A stretch of 64,000 nt of DNA from Lolium rigidum (GCF_022539505.1 NC_061510.1:267911687-267975686); one strand, 5' to 3'; positions 21,101-34,414 are shown, counted from the first letter of the stretch. Translations and numbers: made by a program. Notes: generated from the sequence alone by a model not told the origin.

Positions 21101-23953
21101 GCATCCCCAAGCTTAACTCCTGCTCCCCTCGAGTAGGTAAGTGATAACAAAATAATTTTTGAGGTGACATGAAGCCAACACAATCTTGATCAAGCATGTA
21201 AAGCATTGTGAGCTGGGATCTAAGTACACTAACATAGGCATGATAGATATGATTCAATTGAACTTAGCAACTATGTTATAACATAAAGAGTAACTCAAAC
21301 AAAGTATCATGAATAATAGTGCATCAAAAGCAACTGTGTGTTTATGATCATAGAGTAAACATAACAAAGTGGTACTCAACATGTCCTTATGGAATAGCAA
21401 ATAAATGCAAGGACACCTTGAAAGTTCAATGGGTGACTAGATCCAAATAATTTAAGAGCAAGCAATAGCACAATCATGAATCAATCAATAATAATTTTGG
21501 AACTATGCACATTGCACTAAGAATGAAAAATATGGTCTCTTAATCGGTGCATAATGTAGAAGATGAAGACTCAACATAAAATTGAAAGAAAGGCCCTTCG
21601 CAGAGGGAAGCATGGATTACCCATGTGCTAGAGCTTTTTATTTTGAAAGCAACAAGAATGTTGAAAATATTTTTTTAGAGGTGCTACTTATGTCAACGAC
21701 AGTGATAAATAGTATGAATTGTGCATAATTACTTCCTATAAATTTGCTTCCCTCATGCATAATATACTAATAATGCTCACACCTTGTCCTAATTAGCTTG
21801 GACTTCCATGGATTCTCATCGCATACGTATGTTTTAACCAAGTGTCGCAAAGGGGTACCTCCTTGCCTCCAGTACAAATGTCCTTTGGAGATGGATCTCA
21901 TTTGATTTCTCAATTTTGATGAATCTCAACTTTTTTGGATATCCATACCGGGAAAGCAAAGACAATAGATATTTGGACTTTTGCCCAGCTGAAACTTCCA
22001 CCATGTGAACATGGCTTTAGTTGACGGCCCAATGTTCCTCTCTAACAATATGCATACTCAAATCTTTGCAACTCATGGTAAATCTCCCTTACTTCAAACA
22101 AGATGAGCATGCATAGTAATTCACATGATATTCAACAAACGCATATTGATGGTGTTCCCCATGACAGCATGGTTATCACACAACAAGCAACTTATAAGAA
22201 CTAAAAATGCATAGGACATAGTACTTACTACAATAGTTTTTAGACTACTTTCCCATGAGCTATAATTTACACAAAACATGTGATTATTTTTGAAGGTTTA
22301 AAGGTAGCACACAAGCAATTTACTTTGGAGTGGCGATGAAATACCACGTATAGGTAAATATGGTGGACACAATTGGCACTTTAGTTTTTGGTGGTTGGAT
22401 GCACGAGTAGAGCTCATACTCGGTACATGTGAAGGCTAGCAAAAGACTGGAAGCGACCAACTAAGAGAAAAATAATGACCATAATCATGCATAGTGACAA
22501 AACATTATTATCAAAGCATAAAGTGATATTACAAATCAAAAACTCAATGATCATAGAGGCTTTAGTTGACTGGTTATAGTCAGAACATGGTATAAGCATG
22601 TGCCAAGTCAACCCAATAAAGCATCAAAGGAGAATACCACAATACTATGCTTTTATGACAGAAACAACACATGATTCTTTAACACATTATGCACTCTCAG
22701 CCATTTAAACAAGTCATGCTGAAACAATAAATACTAATCATATGGCAAGAATAACATCCAACATGACATGCCAAAGTCTATGCCACAGTCTAGACAAGCT
22801 TCCATTTGCATCACTATAGTCATGAAATATTTTACTCGCATCCAACACTAATCAACTTATTTGAAATAACTCTCAGAGATGAAATACATTATGGACCAGA
22901 AAGCTAATCATACATAAATAAAAATACTAATGAGATCTGAACAAAATTCAAGTGAAATAACAAGAGCTAAACGCAGTACCATAAAACTAGAACACTCGTA
23001 GAACAATAACAACGAAAACTAGAGCGTTCTTATGCAATTTAAAAAGGAGCGGGTATTTATCCAAAACAAATGTGCCGGGATCCAACATATGATACAACAA
23101 ACAAAACAAAACAAAACAAAAAATAAAAATAAAGACGCTCCAAGAATAATACATAGCGTATGAAGCAATAAAAATATAGCGTATAAAGAGATGACATGTT
23201 GCTTTGTTGATGACGAGGAGATGCCTTGGACATCCCCAAGCTTTGACGCTTGTACCTATTGAATATGTATTGGGGTGCAAGGGCATCCCCAAGCTTGAAA
23301 TTTTGTCCATTCTTTCATCCCATCATATCATTATTCTCTCCCTACACTTGAAAACTTCCTTCATACAAAAATTTCGCACAATTCTTCATTAGCAGCATTA
23401 GTACAATCAAAATAAACAAATCCACTTGTGTTCAGTACTAACATATATCAAACATCTATTAAATCATAAGCTACTATAGCAACCTTTCAAATATCTCTTT
23501 GATCAAAAGAAGTCAAAACGAAAGAGATTTAAGAGGCAAATGTAAATAGTGCAGAAATCTATCAAAACAGAACAACAGGTAAAGATCGAAACTTTTGGAA
23601 GTTCTCTGTTGCTTATCTCGAAAAGTGATAAACTAACAAAAGTTAGATAATAACCTGGGGCATTTGCATAAAGAATGACAGTTCAAAATTATGCTCTGGC
23701 TATGTTTACGGATTTTTATGGTAACAACACATAATCTATTTTCAGGACAGCAACTTCCCCAAACATTACTTTCTTCCTATTAGAGGCTATTCTTGGCACA
23801 AAAACAAAATAAAAATGATAAGGAGCGGTCATTAAAGTAGTAATAACTTCCAAAACTCAACAAAAAGAAAAAATACTGTAAATAAAACATGGGTTGTCTC
23901 CCATAAGCGCTTTTCTTTAACGCCTTTCATCTAGACGCAGTAAAATGCGAGCA
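21101..23953 (-). other. Internal region I1 of the S element: long non-coding 3' part
   Basis: About 2.85 kb of AT-rich sequence has no frame above about 110 codons. It is colinear with 55319-58221 and 60830-62626 (S family) and, more distantly, with the 3' parts of N1 and N2. Conserved blocks include the polypurine-like AAGCTTGGGGATGC next to the LTR, a hairpin at 23217-23237 and GGGAGACAACCCATG near 23890. Long conserved non-coding tails are usual in Athila-like non-autonomous gypsy elements of Triticeae. Confidence 0.75.
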
Positions 23954-24565
23954 TCAAGTATCATCAAGCGAAGAAACATCAAGATCAATGCGAGGAGTTT
24001 TTTCAACAAATATTTGTATTTTATCAATATGAGTCATTGAAGATCCTTTCTCTACACTTTTAGGTTCACTATTTTCATCAAATAGATTTTCAGGAACAAT
24101 CCAATCGAAATTCTTTTCCCAAGCTTCATGCATTGCTACTAATTTGAAAGGTATTGGTATTCTACCTTCTCTACTACTTCTGATTTGGTCAAGTGTACCA
24201 AAGATATCTACACATGAGCCTAGCTTATCAAACCGATCAAAAACTTTCCTAGTTTCTATAACCACATCTTTAAATTCTCTAAGCAAAGTTTCTAGGATAA
24301 AATCTTTCTTTTCATCATCCTCAATTTCATGAAGTTTATAAAACATTTTCTGCATAAAAGGATTAAGGCTAACAAATCTAACCTCCAGCATTTGAACCAA
24401 ACAAGTTGTAGCAGTTTCATAATCAGGAGCAAGTTCTACCAGGGATTTATCCTCAATATCTTTATGCTTACTAACATGATTGAATAATTTTACAATGTTA
24501 TCTTTCCCAATTATAGAACCACTACCTAAAGATAGGTCCTTCAAATCGTACTTAGGAATCAACAT
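23954..24565 (-). CDS. Conserved-type ORF of non-autonomous S element, unknown function
   Basis: An intact frame of 203 codons sits where gag would start in this family, about 200 bp downstream (minus strand) of the primer-binding site once the G insertion is discounted. It begins MLIPKYDLKDLSLGSGS and ends with DLDVSSLDDT. It is charged and leucine-rich, with no zinc knuckle, protease or polymerase motif and no signal peptide. I do not recognise it. Its last ten residues resemble the end of the N1 gag-protease frame (DVDASSLDVT) although the rest is unrelated. G is inserted about 30 bp before its ATG, cutting it off from its LTR promoter. Confidence 0.6.
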   Translation of the reverse strand: MLIPKYDLKDLSLGSGSIIGKDNIVKLFNHVSKHKDIEDKSLVELAPDYETATTCLVQMLEVRFVSLNPFMQKMFYKLHEIEDDEKKDFILETLLREFKDVVIETRKVFDRFDKLGSCVDIFGTLDQIRSSREGRIPIPFKLVAMHEAWEKNFDWIVPENLFDENSEPKSVEKGSSMTHIDKIQIFVEKTPRIDLDVSSLDDT

Positions 24566-24596
24566 AATGAACTAGAAACAAAATAACAACTATGTA

Positions 24597-25311
24597 TGTC
24601 GTCGTGGTGAACAGACAGATGCATGGGATGGCTTATCTTGGGGCCGAATGGCGCTAGAGGATCCGGGGGAGGGTTTTTGGTATGGATGGAGAGGTTTCCG
24701 GATGGATTCCTCAAGAACTAGAACTTGGCCGAAGGTAGAAGATGATGAACTCAAGAACAAAGACAGCACTAGATCTCTCTATTTCTTGGTCATAAGAGCT
24801 TACAGGTTTCTGTGTACAAGATCGCTATTAGGTCGTTCCCGCGATGGGGTGTGCCCCCTCTCCTTATATAGGGGAGAGGGTGGCTTACAGGGGAAGAAAC
24901 ACTAAGAAACCCTAATGGGATCTTTGACTAGACAAACTACTTTACAAAGCTACTTTAGCTACCGGTGATGCCGGTACGCCTTTAATCAGAAGCTGTGACA
25001 TCCTCTGGCACCTTTTGCGTCATCCTTTGCCTTTGGCGTCATGGCTTCGATTAAAGCTGAAGTGCTTCGCTCATCTTTGTCTTCTAGCTCTGGAGAGCAT
25101 CTTTGACCAGTCTTGCCGACGTGCTACAGTGTAGCCTGTTCCGGTAGTCCGGTATGTTCTTAGCTAGTTCCGGTATCCCCCTCCTGGGATACCGGTATGA
25201 ATTTCTGAATCAACCTTCGTTATCCGGAACAACATTTAAACCGGTACTTTGATGGCTAAAACCATCCGGTTTTGGCATGCCTTTGGCATACTGGGGGTCA
25301 TCCCCCCGACA
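24597..25311 (-). repeat. 3' LTR of element G
   Basis: Bounded by TGTCG and CGACA. On the minus strand it contains a CTATATAAGGAG TATA box (about 24862-24872), the promoter of the sense transcript in the partner LTR. It matches 52825-53540 with scattered substitutions and small indels. Confidence 0.92.
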
Positions 25312-25739
25312 TTAGTCCCCGAAGATGGTATAGTCCGGTGGATCCTATCCAACGGACCATGCCAGGTTCTCTTTTCTCAAGGTACCGGGTTAACCCTTCC
25401 GGAATCTGGATCAAACTCTTCGGCGTTTTTGCCGAACTTATGTCCTCGTACCGATTTTCTCTGATATCTCTGTCATTAAACCTCTCCTCGACGAAGTCGA
25501 GAATATCTCGGGTACAGCGCCTGTCAGTGACATGCGCACTGTGCCTGGCGCGCGACGCTGTCGCGTGGTCACTTCGGTTCGTCTTCGCGCCGGCATTTAT
25601 GGCGCCGCACCGGATCCGCGCTGCCGTTCCAGATCCGTGTGGCCCCCCTGTGTCCTCGTATTTTTGGCGCGTGTATCCGCATGCCACGTGGCGGCCCACG
25701 AACCGAACCGCCGCGGCCCAGCGGTTGCCGGCCCACTTC

Positions 25740-25762
25740 TCCTTCTTCCTATATAACTGGGG
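25740..25762 (+). promoter_or_regulatory. TATA box of the antisense gene in G
   Basis: CCTATATAACTGG at about 25748-25760 lies in a GC-rich region outside the LTR and about 475 bp upstream of the ATG at 26230. It gives the plus-strand gene its own promoter, independent of the LTR. Confidence 0.55.
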
Positions 25763-26062
25763 TGCGGTTCCACTTCGTCTTCTTCTCCGCACTTGCCCCC
25801 TTTCCTGCGCACAGAGCTCCTCGCACCCTTGCGCTCCCGTTGCCGCCGGTCTCCGCCAGAGTGCTGCTCCGACGAGCTCCAGCCGCTTCCCGCGCTGTGC
25901 CGAGATTTTCCGCCGCGCAGAGAGCGTCCAGAGCACCTCCGCCGTCGCTGCATCGGGCTTCCGACGGCTATCTCTGCTCCTCTTTGCCACCGGCCCTCGT
26001 TGATGACTGCGAGCCCGCTGCACCTCCGGCGACCCTCTTCTTCACGTCTTCCGCTGCCTCAG

Positions 26063-26165
26063 GTGAGTCCCAATGCGTGTTTGCGCTCTTCTTTTTCGCT
26101 TTCCAGTTCTTGGGCCAGTAGTGTATTTACTCTTTCTTTTCCTTTGCTTTTCCTCTTACTCGTAG
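26063..26165 (+). other. Predicted 5'-UTR intron of the antisense gene
   Basis: The donor CAG/GTGAGTCC at 26063 and a pyrimidine-rich acceptor ending in CGTAG at 26165 define a 103 bp intron. It is rich in T and C, unlike the flanking leader. The acceptor is less certain, since another TAG lies downstream. Confidence 0.5.
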
Positions 26166-27863
26166 ATCTTCGCGCAAGGCTAGGCTTTGGGAAACTTGTT
26201 TCTAGGTAGATCTTGTACCCTTCCGGAAAATGTCTTCCGTGGACTACCTTTCGGATTCCTCTTCCGGTAGCCACCACACCGTAATCCCCTCATCTTCTTC
26301 CGGAAGCGCTTCGGCTGAAACGCTCTCCGACGGGCTCGAGACAGATCTTGCCCAGAGCGAGGCCGGTACCGGTAGCTCGACTCCTGTTACCGAAAACCAA
26401 GGAGAAGCCGGCAGCTCCAGCCAGGGCGCCCGAGTAGATCTGGACTCCTACACGCGAGGAGCCTGGATGGGCTCCGATGTGACCCAGGCGGAAATCGACT
26501 GGCTCTACCGCTCTCGGAGGATTCCGGAGGAGGTTTGGTGCCGGATCCCCGGCGAGGAGCGCCAGCCCGAGCCTCAGCCGGGTGAGGTTTTGGTTTTTGC
26601 CGCTCATTTTGAGCGCGGCATAGGCCTTCCTGCATCGGATTTCTTCCGGCGCTTTCTAGATTTCTACGAGCTTCAGCCCCACCATCTTCCGGGCAACGCT
26701 ATCTTTTATCTTTCTTCCTACACCACCTTCATGGAGGGATACTGCGGTATCACTCCTTCTGTTGACAACTTCTCTTTCTTTTATTATCCTCGGAAGAATT
26801 GTATCCAGGATAGGAAACTTCCTCAGCCCAAACCCTTTGTTCGGTGTGGGGGCTGCATTTTGTCTCCCCGCTCCGGGAGCAACTTCTACAAACTCTCCGG
26901 TCTGGACTCTGTCCGGACCTGGCAGAGGACCTTTTTCTACGTCCGGAACGGCGGTCCGGAAGACTTCATCAATCTTCCGGTATATGTTCCGGGGCCGCCC
27001 TCCATGAAGAACTGGCTCCACCATCCCAAGGATGACAAGGAGTCCATCCGGATCGTCGGCTTCATCGACACCAACAAGGAGGAGACTAGCCTCTGCGCAG
27101 AGGATCTGGTCCGCGCTTTCCTCGCGCGCCGGGTGCTGCCCCTTCAGCGGCGCGCCCACAAGATCAGCGAGATGTCGGGGCCAATGGACCCGACAAGGAT
27201 CACAACCCACCGGCTGAGCCCTACTGACTTGGTCCTTAAGGCCAAGCAGATCTGCCAAAACCCGCTGAGCCCCAGCGGGAAATACGGGCTGGCCCCTTAT
27301 AGTCGCCGCAACTCTCCTCCGCGGCGAGTAAGACTTTGGGATCTTCGGGAAGCTTTTTCCGGTATTACCATACGTATCTTGCTCTAACATGTTGTCTTTG
27401 TATCTCAGAACTTCCGCCGGATCGGCCAGGAGCATCCGGCTTCCTACACGCCGGACCGGGTCTTCCAGGACGACTCCGACGCTGACCCGTACGTCAAGGG
27501 AGAGCAGAAGATGGGCCGCACCCACACTCCACGCCCCGGTAACTTTTCTGGCAAGGGCTCTGATTCGGATGATGAGGTTACCATTCTTGAGGTATCTTGC
27601 TCTTTTCGCTTTCTTATGTATCATCTTTCTGTAGCCGCTCCTTCAGCCAACGCCAAACCACAGGTTGTGGAGCGCGCTGTTCCGATACAGGCCGAGGTTG
27701 GCCATGAGTTTCTTGAGAAGCTCACCTCCCAAGGCCGCAAGAACAAGGCGCCCACGCCCAAGGCCGGTTCCAGCGAGGCTCCTCCAGCTAAGCGCTCCCG
27801 GATGGAGATCGGTGGCAAGACGGTCACCACCAAGCGTTACCGAAAACGGGAGATGCCGGTGGC

Positions 27864-29463
27864 TGATGCGTGTAGTTGACACGTCCGTTGGGAACCCCAA
27901 GAGGAAGGTGTGATGCGCACAGCGGCAAGTTTCCCTCAGTTAGAAACCAAGGTTTAATCGAACCAGTAGGAGTCAAGAAGCACGTTGAAGGTTGATGGCG
28001 GCGGGATGTAGTGCGGCGCAACACCGGAGATTCCGGCGCCAACGTGGAACCTGCACAACACAACCAAAGTACTTTGCCCCAACGAAACGAGTGAGGTTGT
28101 CAATCTCACCGGCTTGCTGTAACAAAGGATTAACCGTATTGTGTGGAAGATGATTGTTTGCAGAGAAAACAGTAAAAACAAGTATTGCAGCAGATTTGTA
28201 TTTCAGTATTAAAAGAATGGACCGGGGTCCACAGTTCACTAGAGGTGTCTCTCCCATAAGATAAAGGCATGTTGGGTGAACAAATTACAGTCGGGCAATT
28301 GACAAATAGAGAGGGCATAACAATGCACATACATGACATGATAAGTATAGTGAGATTTAATTGGGCATTACGACAAAGTACATAGACCGCCATCCAGCTC
28401 GCATCTATGCCTAAAAGTCCACCTTCGAGTTATCATCCGAACCCCTTCCGATATTAAGTTGCAAAGCAACGGACAATTGCATTAAGTATGGTGCGTAATG
28501 TAATCAACAACTACATCCTCGGACATAGCGCCAATGTTTTATCCCTAGTGGCAACAAGCACAACACAACCTTAGAACTTTCGTCACTCGTCCCGGGTGTC
28601 AATGCGGGCATGAACCCACTATCGAGCATAAATACTCCCTCTTGGAGTTAAAAGTAAAAACTTGGCCGTAGCCTCTACTAGTAACGGAGAGCATGCAAGA
28701 TCATAAACAACACATGTATAATAACTTGATAATTAACATGACATGGTATTCTCTATCCATCGGATCCCGACAAACACAACATAGAGTATTACGGATAGAT
28801 GATCTTGATCATGTTAGGCAGCTCACAAGATCCAACAATGAAGCACAATGAGGAGAAGACAACCATCTAGCTACTCGCTATGGACCCATAGTCCAGGGGT
28901 GAACTACTCACTCATCACTCCGGAGGCGATCATGGCGGTGTAGAGTCCTCCGGGAGATAAATCCCCTCTCCGGCAGGGTGCCGGAGGAGATCTCCGTAAT
29001 CCCCCGAGATGGGATCGGCGGCGGCGGCGTCTCAGTAAGGTTTTCCGTATCGTGGTTTTTCGCCTCAGGGGTTTCGCGACGGAGGCTTTAAGTAGGCGGA
29101 AGGGCAGAGTCGGGGGCCAGACGAGGGGGCCACACCATAGGGCGGCGCGGGCCCCCCTTTGGCCGCGCCGCCATGTGGTCTGGCCACCTCGTGGCCCCAC
29201 TTCGTATGTTCTTCGGTCTTCTGGAAGCTCCGTGAAAAAATAGGCCCCTGGGTCTTCGTTTCGTCCAATTCCGAGAATATTTCGTTACTAGGATTTCTGA
29301 AACCAAAAACAGCAGAAAACGAGAACCGGCACTTCGGCATCTTGTTAATAGGTTAGTTCCGGAAAATGCACGAATATGACATAAAGTGTGCATAAAACAT
29401 GTAGGTATCATCAATAATATGGCATAGAACATAAGAAATTATCGATACGTCGGAGACGTATCA
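27864..29463 (-). repeat. 3' LTR of N1
   Basis: About 1.6 kb, same family as the N2 LTRs. It differs from the partner at 34415 by a low percentage with several small indels, for example CCAGTAGGAGTC versus CCGATAGGGAGTC near the U5 end. Confidence 0.92.
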
Positions 29464-32054
29464 AGCATCCCCAAGCTTAGTTCCGCTCGTCCCGAGCGAG
29501 TAAAACGATAACAAAGATAATTTCTGAAGTGATATGCCATCATAACCTTGATCATACTATTTGTAAACATATGTAGTGGATGCAGCGATCAAAACAATGG
29601 TGATGACATGAGAAAACAGGTGAATCATAAAGCAAAGACTTTTCATGAATAGTACTTCAAGACAAGTATTAATAAGTCTTGCATAAGAGTTAACTCATAA
29701 AGCAACAAATCAAAGTAAAGGCATTGAAGCAACACAAAGGAAGATTAAGTTTCAGCGGTTGCTTTCAACTTGTAACATGTATATCTCATGGATAATTGTC
29801 AACATAGAGTAATATAACAAGTACAATATGCAAGTATGTAGGAATCAATGCACAGTTCACACAAGTGTTTGCTTCTTGAGGTGGAGAGAGATAGGTGAAC
29901 CGACTCAACATAAAAGTAAAGAGAATGGTCCTTCAAAGAGGAAAGCATCGATTGCTATATTTGTGCTAGAGCTTTTATTTTGAAAACATGAAACAATTTT
30001 GTCAACGGTAGTAATAAAGCATATGAGTTATGTACATTATATCTTACAAGTTGCAAGCCTCATGCATAGTATACTAATAGTGCCCGCACCTTGTCCTAAT
30101 TAACTTGGACTACCGGATCTTTGCAATGCACATGTTTTGACCAAGTGTCACAATGGGGTACCTCCATGTCGCCTGTACAAAGGTCTAAGGAGAAAGCTCG
30201 CATTTTGGATTTCTCGCTTTTGATTATTCTCAACTTAGACATCCATACCGGGACAACATGGACAACAGATAATGGACTCCTCTTTAATGCATAAGCATGT
30301 GGCAACAATTATTATTCTCATATGAGATTGAGGATATATGTCCAAACTGAAACTTCCACCATGAATCATGGCTTTAGTTAGCGGCCCAAAGTTCTTCTCT
30401 AACAATATGCATGCTCCAACCATGAAGGTGGTAGATCTCTCTTGCTTCGGACAAGACGGACATGCATAGCAACTCACATGATATCCAACAAAGAATAGTT
30501 GATGGCGTCCCCAGAAACATGGTTATCGCTCAACAAGCAACTTAATAAGAGATAAAGTGCATAAGTACATATTCAATACTACAATAGTTTTTAAGCTATT
30601 TGTCCCATGAGCTATATATTGCAAAGGTGAATGATGGAATTTTGAAGGTAGCACTCAAGCAATTTACTTTGGAATGGCGGATAAATACCATGTAGTAGGT
30701 AGGTATGGTGGACACAAATGGCATAGTGGTTGGCTCAAGGATTTTGGATGCATGAGAAGTATTCCCTCTCGATACAAGGTTTTAGGCTAGCAAGGTTATT
30801 TGAAACAAACACAAGGATGAGCGGTACAGCAAAACTCACATAAAAGACATATGGTAAACATTATAAGACTCCATACCGTCTTCCTTGTTGTTCAAAACTC
30901 AATACTAGATGTTATCTAGACTCTAGAGAAACCAAATATGCAAACCAAATTAGCAAGCTCTAAGTATTTCTTCATTAATGGGTGCAAAGTATATGATGCA
31001 AGAGCTTAAACATGAGCACAACAATTGCCAAGTATCAAATTATCCAAGACATTATAGCAATTTACTACATGTATCATTTTCCAATTCCAACCATATAACA
31101 ATTTAACGAAGAAGAACTTCGCCATGAATACTATGAGTAGAGCCTAAGGACATATTTGTCCATATGCAACAGCGGAGCGTGTCTCTCTCCCATAAAGTGA
31201 ATGCTAGGATCCATTTTATTCAAACAAAACAAAAACAAACAAAAACAAACCGACGCTCCAAGCAAAGTGCATAAGATGTGACGGAATAAAAATATAGTTT
31301 CAGGGGAGGAACCTGATAATGTTGTCGATGAAGAAGGGGATGCCTTGGGCATCCCCAAGCTTAGACGCTTGAGTCTTCTTAATATATGCAGGGTTGAACC
31401 ACCGGGCATCCCCAAGCTTAGAGCTTTCACTCTCCTTGATCATATTGCATCATACTCCTCTCTTGATCCTTGAAAACTTCCTCCACACCAAACTCGAAAC
31501 AACTCATTAGAGGGTTAGTGCATAATAAAAATTCACATGTTCAGAGGTGACACAATCATTCTTAACACTTCTGGACATTGCATAAAGCTACTGGACATTA
31601 GTGGATCAAAGAAATTCATCCAACATAGCAAAAGAGGCAATGCGAAATAAAAGACAGAATCTGTCAAAACAGAACAGTCCGTAAAGATGGATTTTATTAG
31701 GCCACCAGACTTGCTCAAACGAAAATGCTCAAATTGAATGAAAGTTGCGTACATATCTGAGGATCATGCTCGTAAATTGGCGTAATTTTCTGAGCTACCT
31801 ACAGGGAGATAGACCCGGATTCATGACAGCAAAGAAATCTGGAACTGCGCAGTAATCCAAATCTAGTACTTACTTTTCTATCAAAGACTTTACTTGGCAC
31901 AACAAAACATAAAACTAAGATAAGGAGAGGTTGCTACAGTAGTAAACAACTTCCAAGACACAAATATAAAACAAAAATACTGGAGTAAAAACATGGGTTG
32001 TCTCCCATAAGCGCTTTTCTTTAACGCCTTTCAGCCTAGGCGCGAAAGTGTAAC
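29464..32054 (-). other. Non-coding 3' internal region of N1
   Basis: AT-rich and free of long frames. Colinear with 42631-45213 of N2. It holds the polypurine-like end next to the LTR, two further copies of the CATCCCCAAGCTT motif at 31350-31362 and 31406-31418, and a perfect hairpin at 31336-31356. Confidence 0.75.
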
Positions 32055-34160
32055 TCAAGTAACATCGAGAGATGAAGCATCAACATCATAATTTGTTCTA
32101 ATAATAGAATCATAAGGTACCTTCATTCTCTTTCTAGGGAAGTGTTCAATACCTTTCTTGAGAGGAAATTGATATTTAATATTACCTTCCTTCATATCAA
32201 TAGTAGCACCAACGGTTCGAAGAAAAGGTCTTCCCAATATAATGGGGCAAGATGCATTGCATTCAATATCCAAGACAACAAAATCAACGGGGACAAGGTT
32301 ATTGTTAACCATAATATGAACATTATCAACTTTCCCTAAAGGTTTCTTTTTAGCATTATCAGCGAGATTAACATCCAAATAACAATTTTTCAATGGTGGC
32401 AAGTCAAGCATATCATAGACTTTTTTAGGCATAACGAAATACTTGCACCAAGATCACATAAGGCATTACAATCAAAGTCTTTGACTCTCATTTTAATGAT
32501 GGGCTCCCAACCATCCTCTAGCTTTCTAGGAATAGAAGTTTCAAGTTTTAGTTTCTCTTCTCTAGCTTTTATGAGAGCATTTGTAATATGTTTTGTGAAA
32601 GCCAAGTTTATAACGCTAGCATTGGGACTCTTAGCAAGTTTTTGCAAGAACTTTATAACTTCAGAGATATGGCAATCATCAAAATCTAAATCATTACAAT
32701 CTAAAGCAATGGGATTATCATCCCCAAGGTTGGAAAAAATTTCAGCGGCTTTATCACAAGCGGTTTCAGCAGTTTTAGCAGTTTCAGGTAATTTTGCGCG
32801 CTTTGCACTAGGAGTAGAAGCATTGCCAACACCAATTATTTTACCATTGATAGTAGGAGGTGCAGCAACATATGAGTCATTAGCATTGCTAGTGGTGGTA
32901 ATAGTCCAAACTTTAGCTACATTTTCTTTTTTAGCTAGTTTTTCATTTTCTTCTCTATCCCACCTAGCACGCAGTTCAGCCATTAATCTTATATTCTCAT
33001 TAATTCTAACTTGGATGGCATTTGCTGTAGTAACAATTTTATTTTCAATATCATCAGGTTTAGCAGCCATTTTATTAATTAAAGAAGATTGTGACGCAGA
33101 CATGTATGAGATTCGGTCTTCAGCATTTGCAAGTTTAGTTTGCAACCCAGAAATCTCCATATTCAGATTTTCAAGTTGATTTCCTATTTTCTTCAAAAAG
33201 GTAGATTGCTCATTCATAGTTTTAGTAAAAAATTTATTTTGCTCATACTGTGATTGCATAAAGCTCTTGGTGGACCTTTCAATTTCTAACATCTTTTCCT
33301 CATTAGGTGAAACATATCTACCATAAGAATTACCATTAGCAGGATGTGGTCTAGAATTTTGAGCAACCAATGAAGCTAACGGAACATTATTAGGATCAAC
33401 ATTAGTCCTACCATTCGCAAGCATAGACATAATAGCATCAACTTTATCATTCAAGGAAGAGGATTCTTCAACAGGAATTTACCTTCTTACCTTGTGGAGC
33501 TCTTTCCGTGTGCCATTCGGAGTAATTAACCATCATATTATCAAGGAGCTTTGTTGCTTCACCAAGAGTGATGGACATAAAGGTACCTCCAGCGAGCTGA
33601 ATCCAATAAATTCCGCGAAGAAAAATTTAGTCCTGCATAGAAGGTTTGGATGATCATCCAAGTAGTCGATCCATGGGTTGGGCAATTTTTAACCGGAGAT
33701 TTCATTCTTTCCCAAGCTTGAGCAACATGTTCATTATCCAATTGTTTAAAATTCATTATGCTACTCCTCAAAGATATAATTTTAGCAGGGGGATAATATC
33801 TACCAATAAAAGCATCCTTGCATTTAGTCCAGGAATCAATACTATTCTTAGGCGAGAGATAGCAACCAATCTTTAGCTCTTCCTCTTAATGAGAAAGGGA
33901 ACAATTTTAATTTTATAATGTCACCATCTACATCTTTATACTTTTGCATTTCACATAGTTCAACAAAATTATTGAGATGGGCAGACAGCATCATCGAACT
34001 AATACCGAGAAAATTGCTCTCGCATAACAAGATTTAGTAAAGCAGGTTTAATTTCAAAGAATTCCGTTGTAGTAGCAGGTGGAGCAATAGGTGTGCATAA
34101 GAAATCATTATTATTTGTGCTAGTGAAGTCACACAACTTAGTATTTTCAGGGTTGGCCAT
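32055..34160 (-). pseudogene. Athila-like gag and protease of N1, decayed
   Basis: The start is the ATG at 34160 (MANPENTKLCDF). A gag core follows near 34030-33848 (HLNNFVELCEM, FPFSLRGRAKDWL), then a long hydrophilic region with predicted coiled coil (33454 onward), and a retropepsin region with DFDCNALCDLGASISL near 32480 and IILGRPFLRT near 32230. The frame is split at about 34000, 33850-33770, 33500 and 32430 by stops or shifts. No reverse transcriptase follows. The natural protein would coat RNA and process itself; this copy cannot. Confidence 0.8.
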
Positions 34161-34379
34161 TTTAGCAATAGTAAATAAAGCAAACTAGATAAAGTAAATG
34201 CAAGTAAACTAATTTTTTTATGTTTTTGATATAGCAAACAAGACAGTAAATAAAGTAAAGCTAGCAACTAATTTTTTTGTGTTTTGATATAAGTGCAGCA
34301 AACAAAGTAGTAAATAAAATAATGCAAGACAAAAACAAAGTAAAGAGATTGAGAAGTGGAGACTCCCCTTGCAGCGTGT

Positions 34380-34414
34380 CTTGATCTCCCCGGCAACGGC
34401 GCCAGAAATTTGCT
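34380..34414 (-). promoter_or_regulatory. Primer-binding site of N1
   Basis: The complement of CCCCGGCAACGGCGCCA (34388-34404) lies ten bases inside the 5' LTR. The same site is found in N2 and in the S elements, and it is the site typical of Athila-type elements primed by tRNA-Asp. Confidence 0.82.

Noticed and set aside
25272..26121. Several overlapping frames of 118-243 codons on both strands
   Set aside because: They lie in the GC-rich promoter and leader of the antisense gene of G, are open on both strands at once because of base composition, and show no domain.
28904..29432. Arg/Pro-rich frames, seen again at 35461-35893, 40187-40653 and 45321-45765
   Set aside because: They are GC-rich U3/R segments of the N-family LTRs and occur once per LTR on both strands. 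They are not genes.
32481..33179. Plus-strand frame of 232 codons, Ser/Leu-rich
   Set aside because: It is the antisense shadow of the N1 gag-protease frame.
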